From: Anaerolineae bacterium
GTDB taxonomy: Bacteria; Chloroflexota; Anaerolineae; Anaerolineales; Anaerolineaceae
Direction: 5' to 3'
NCBI GenBank assembly: GCA_016213455.1
Contig: JACRAG010000153.1
Span: 1-5,612 of the forward strand
Length of the DNA stretch: 5,612 bases
Shown here piece after piece: positions 5,304 through 5,612 of this stretch (within the stretch, counting starts at the first letter, position 1; each line of letters opens with the position of its first letter). Made by a program: the position numbers and the translations under genes. The notes under the pieces were generated by a model. That model was given only the letters and a program-made list of their open reading frames with translations, searched no databases and was not told where the DNA came from.

Positions 5304-5612
5304 GCATATGTGCGAACCGCCGGTTTGCCGAAACACTGCGTTCCAGGACGGACAGCGAAAGTTGGTCGAGCACGGTGCAATTACTGAGGGATGAGTGGCT
5401 GCCTGATTACCTTGACCCAGATATTACTTGGGCTACAAGAAGCTCAACACCACCCTTGTTTACACCCGCGCCCATGACCAGACCGTGGCCGAGGACTACT
5501 ACATGGCGATGCAGGGTGTGGAAAGGCACATGAGCCTGCTGGGAAAGGGGGAGCCGGAGCCGGTTACGGAAGATGAACGAGAAGAACTGCTGGCGTTGGC
5601 GCAGCAGCTCGC
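5304..5612 (+). pseudogene. Degraded tyrosine recombinase (phage-type integrase), C-terminal part, frameshifted
   Basis: Colinear pieces of an integrase catalytic domain appear in three frames. First, AYVRTAGLPKHCVP (5304-5345) resembles the segment before box I. About 32 unreadable bases follow, where HxLRHTFAT is expected. Then come QLLR (5378-5389, next frame) and SGCLITLTQILLG (5394-5432, third frame), and finally GYKKLNTTLVYTRAHDQ from 5431, open to the window edge. The last piece carries box II and the catalytic Tyr (TAC at 5461-5463) in the normal TTxxY setting; the usual LGH reads LGY. One surplus G near 5430 accounts for the last frame change. The tail AEDYYMAMQGVERHM is typical of integrases I associate with Chloroflexota. 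With the box I Arg region unreadable and at least three shifts, this copy should be inactive. The stop codon lies beyond the window. The unbroken 118-codon frame at 5177-5533 is a shadow. Confidence 0.75.

Noticed and set aside
5177..5533. 118-codon plus-strand open frame at the right end
   Set aside because: Its translation has no domain signal over most of its length, and the integrase similarity at 5431-5612 lies in another frame, so this is an accidental frame through the pseudogene.
1..5612. CRISPR array, tRNA or rRNA gene, toxin-antitoxin pair or defence cluster
   Set aside because: No regularly spaced direct repeats, cloverleaf or rRNA-like sequence, or small paired genes with known toxin or defence motifs were seen.

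Overview
The window is GC-rich (roughly 60% by eye), densely packed bacterial chromosome. The gene content suggests an Anaerolineae-like member of the Chloroflexota: a HEAT-repeat protein, two membrane-anchored HExxH proteins of a type I associate with that group, a plant/cyanobacterial-style GlgC, and the tail of a tyrosine recombinase. The phylum is an inference from protein flavour; there is no rRNA or marker gene here to prove it.

Layout. Positions 1-336 hold the C-terminal end of a HEAT-repeat protein whose start lies outside the window. Seven bases later, 344-1510 encodes a membrane-anchored protein with a HEGFH motif, apparently in the same transcription unit. Facing it on the minus strand, 1636-2925 encodes a second membrane-anchored protein, with a HEWIH motif and a downstream glutamate. 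The two genes converge on a strong hairpin at 1562-1590 that probably serves as a shared terminator. The 188-base gap 2926-3113 is a divergent promoter region: a TATAAT box sits so close to the minus-strand start that its mRNA may be leaderless, while the plus strand has a TATAAT box, a leader of about 90 bases and a perfect AGGAGG before glgC (3114-4391). A clean intrinsic terminator follows glgC. Directly after it, starting at a TTG, is a class I SAM-dependent methyltransferase (4439-5101). From about 5304 to the right edge lies a frameshifted tyrosine recombinase remnant, evidence of an old mobile element.

How the genes fit together. GlgC makes ADP-glucose for glycogen synthesis. The methyltransferase has no visible link to that pathway, and the terminator between them argues against a simple operon. 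The two HExxH proteins look like cell-envelope metallopeptidases of unknown substrate. I found no CRISPR array, toxin-antitoxin pair, defence cluster, tRNA or rRNA. No clear new multi-gene system is visible; the two uncharacterised metallopeptidase candidates and the recombinase remnant are the most interesting items.
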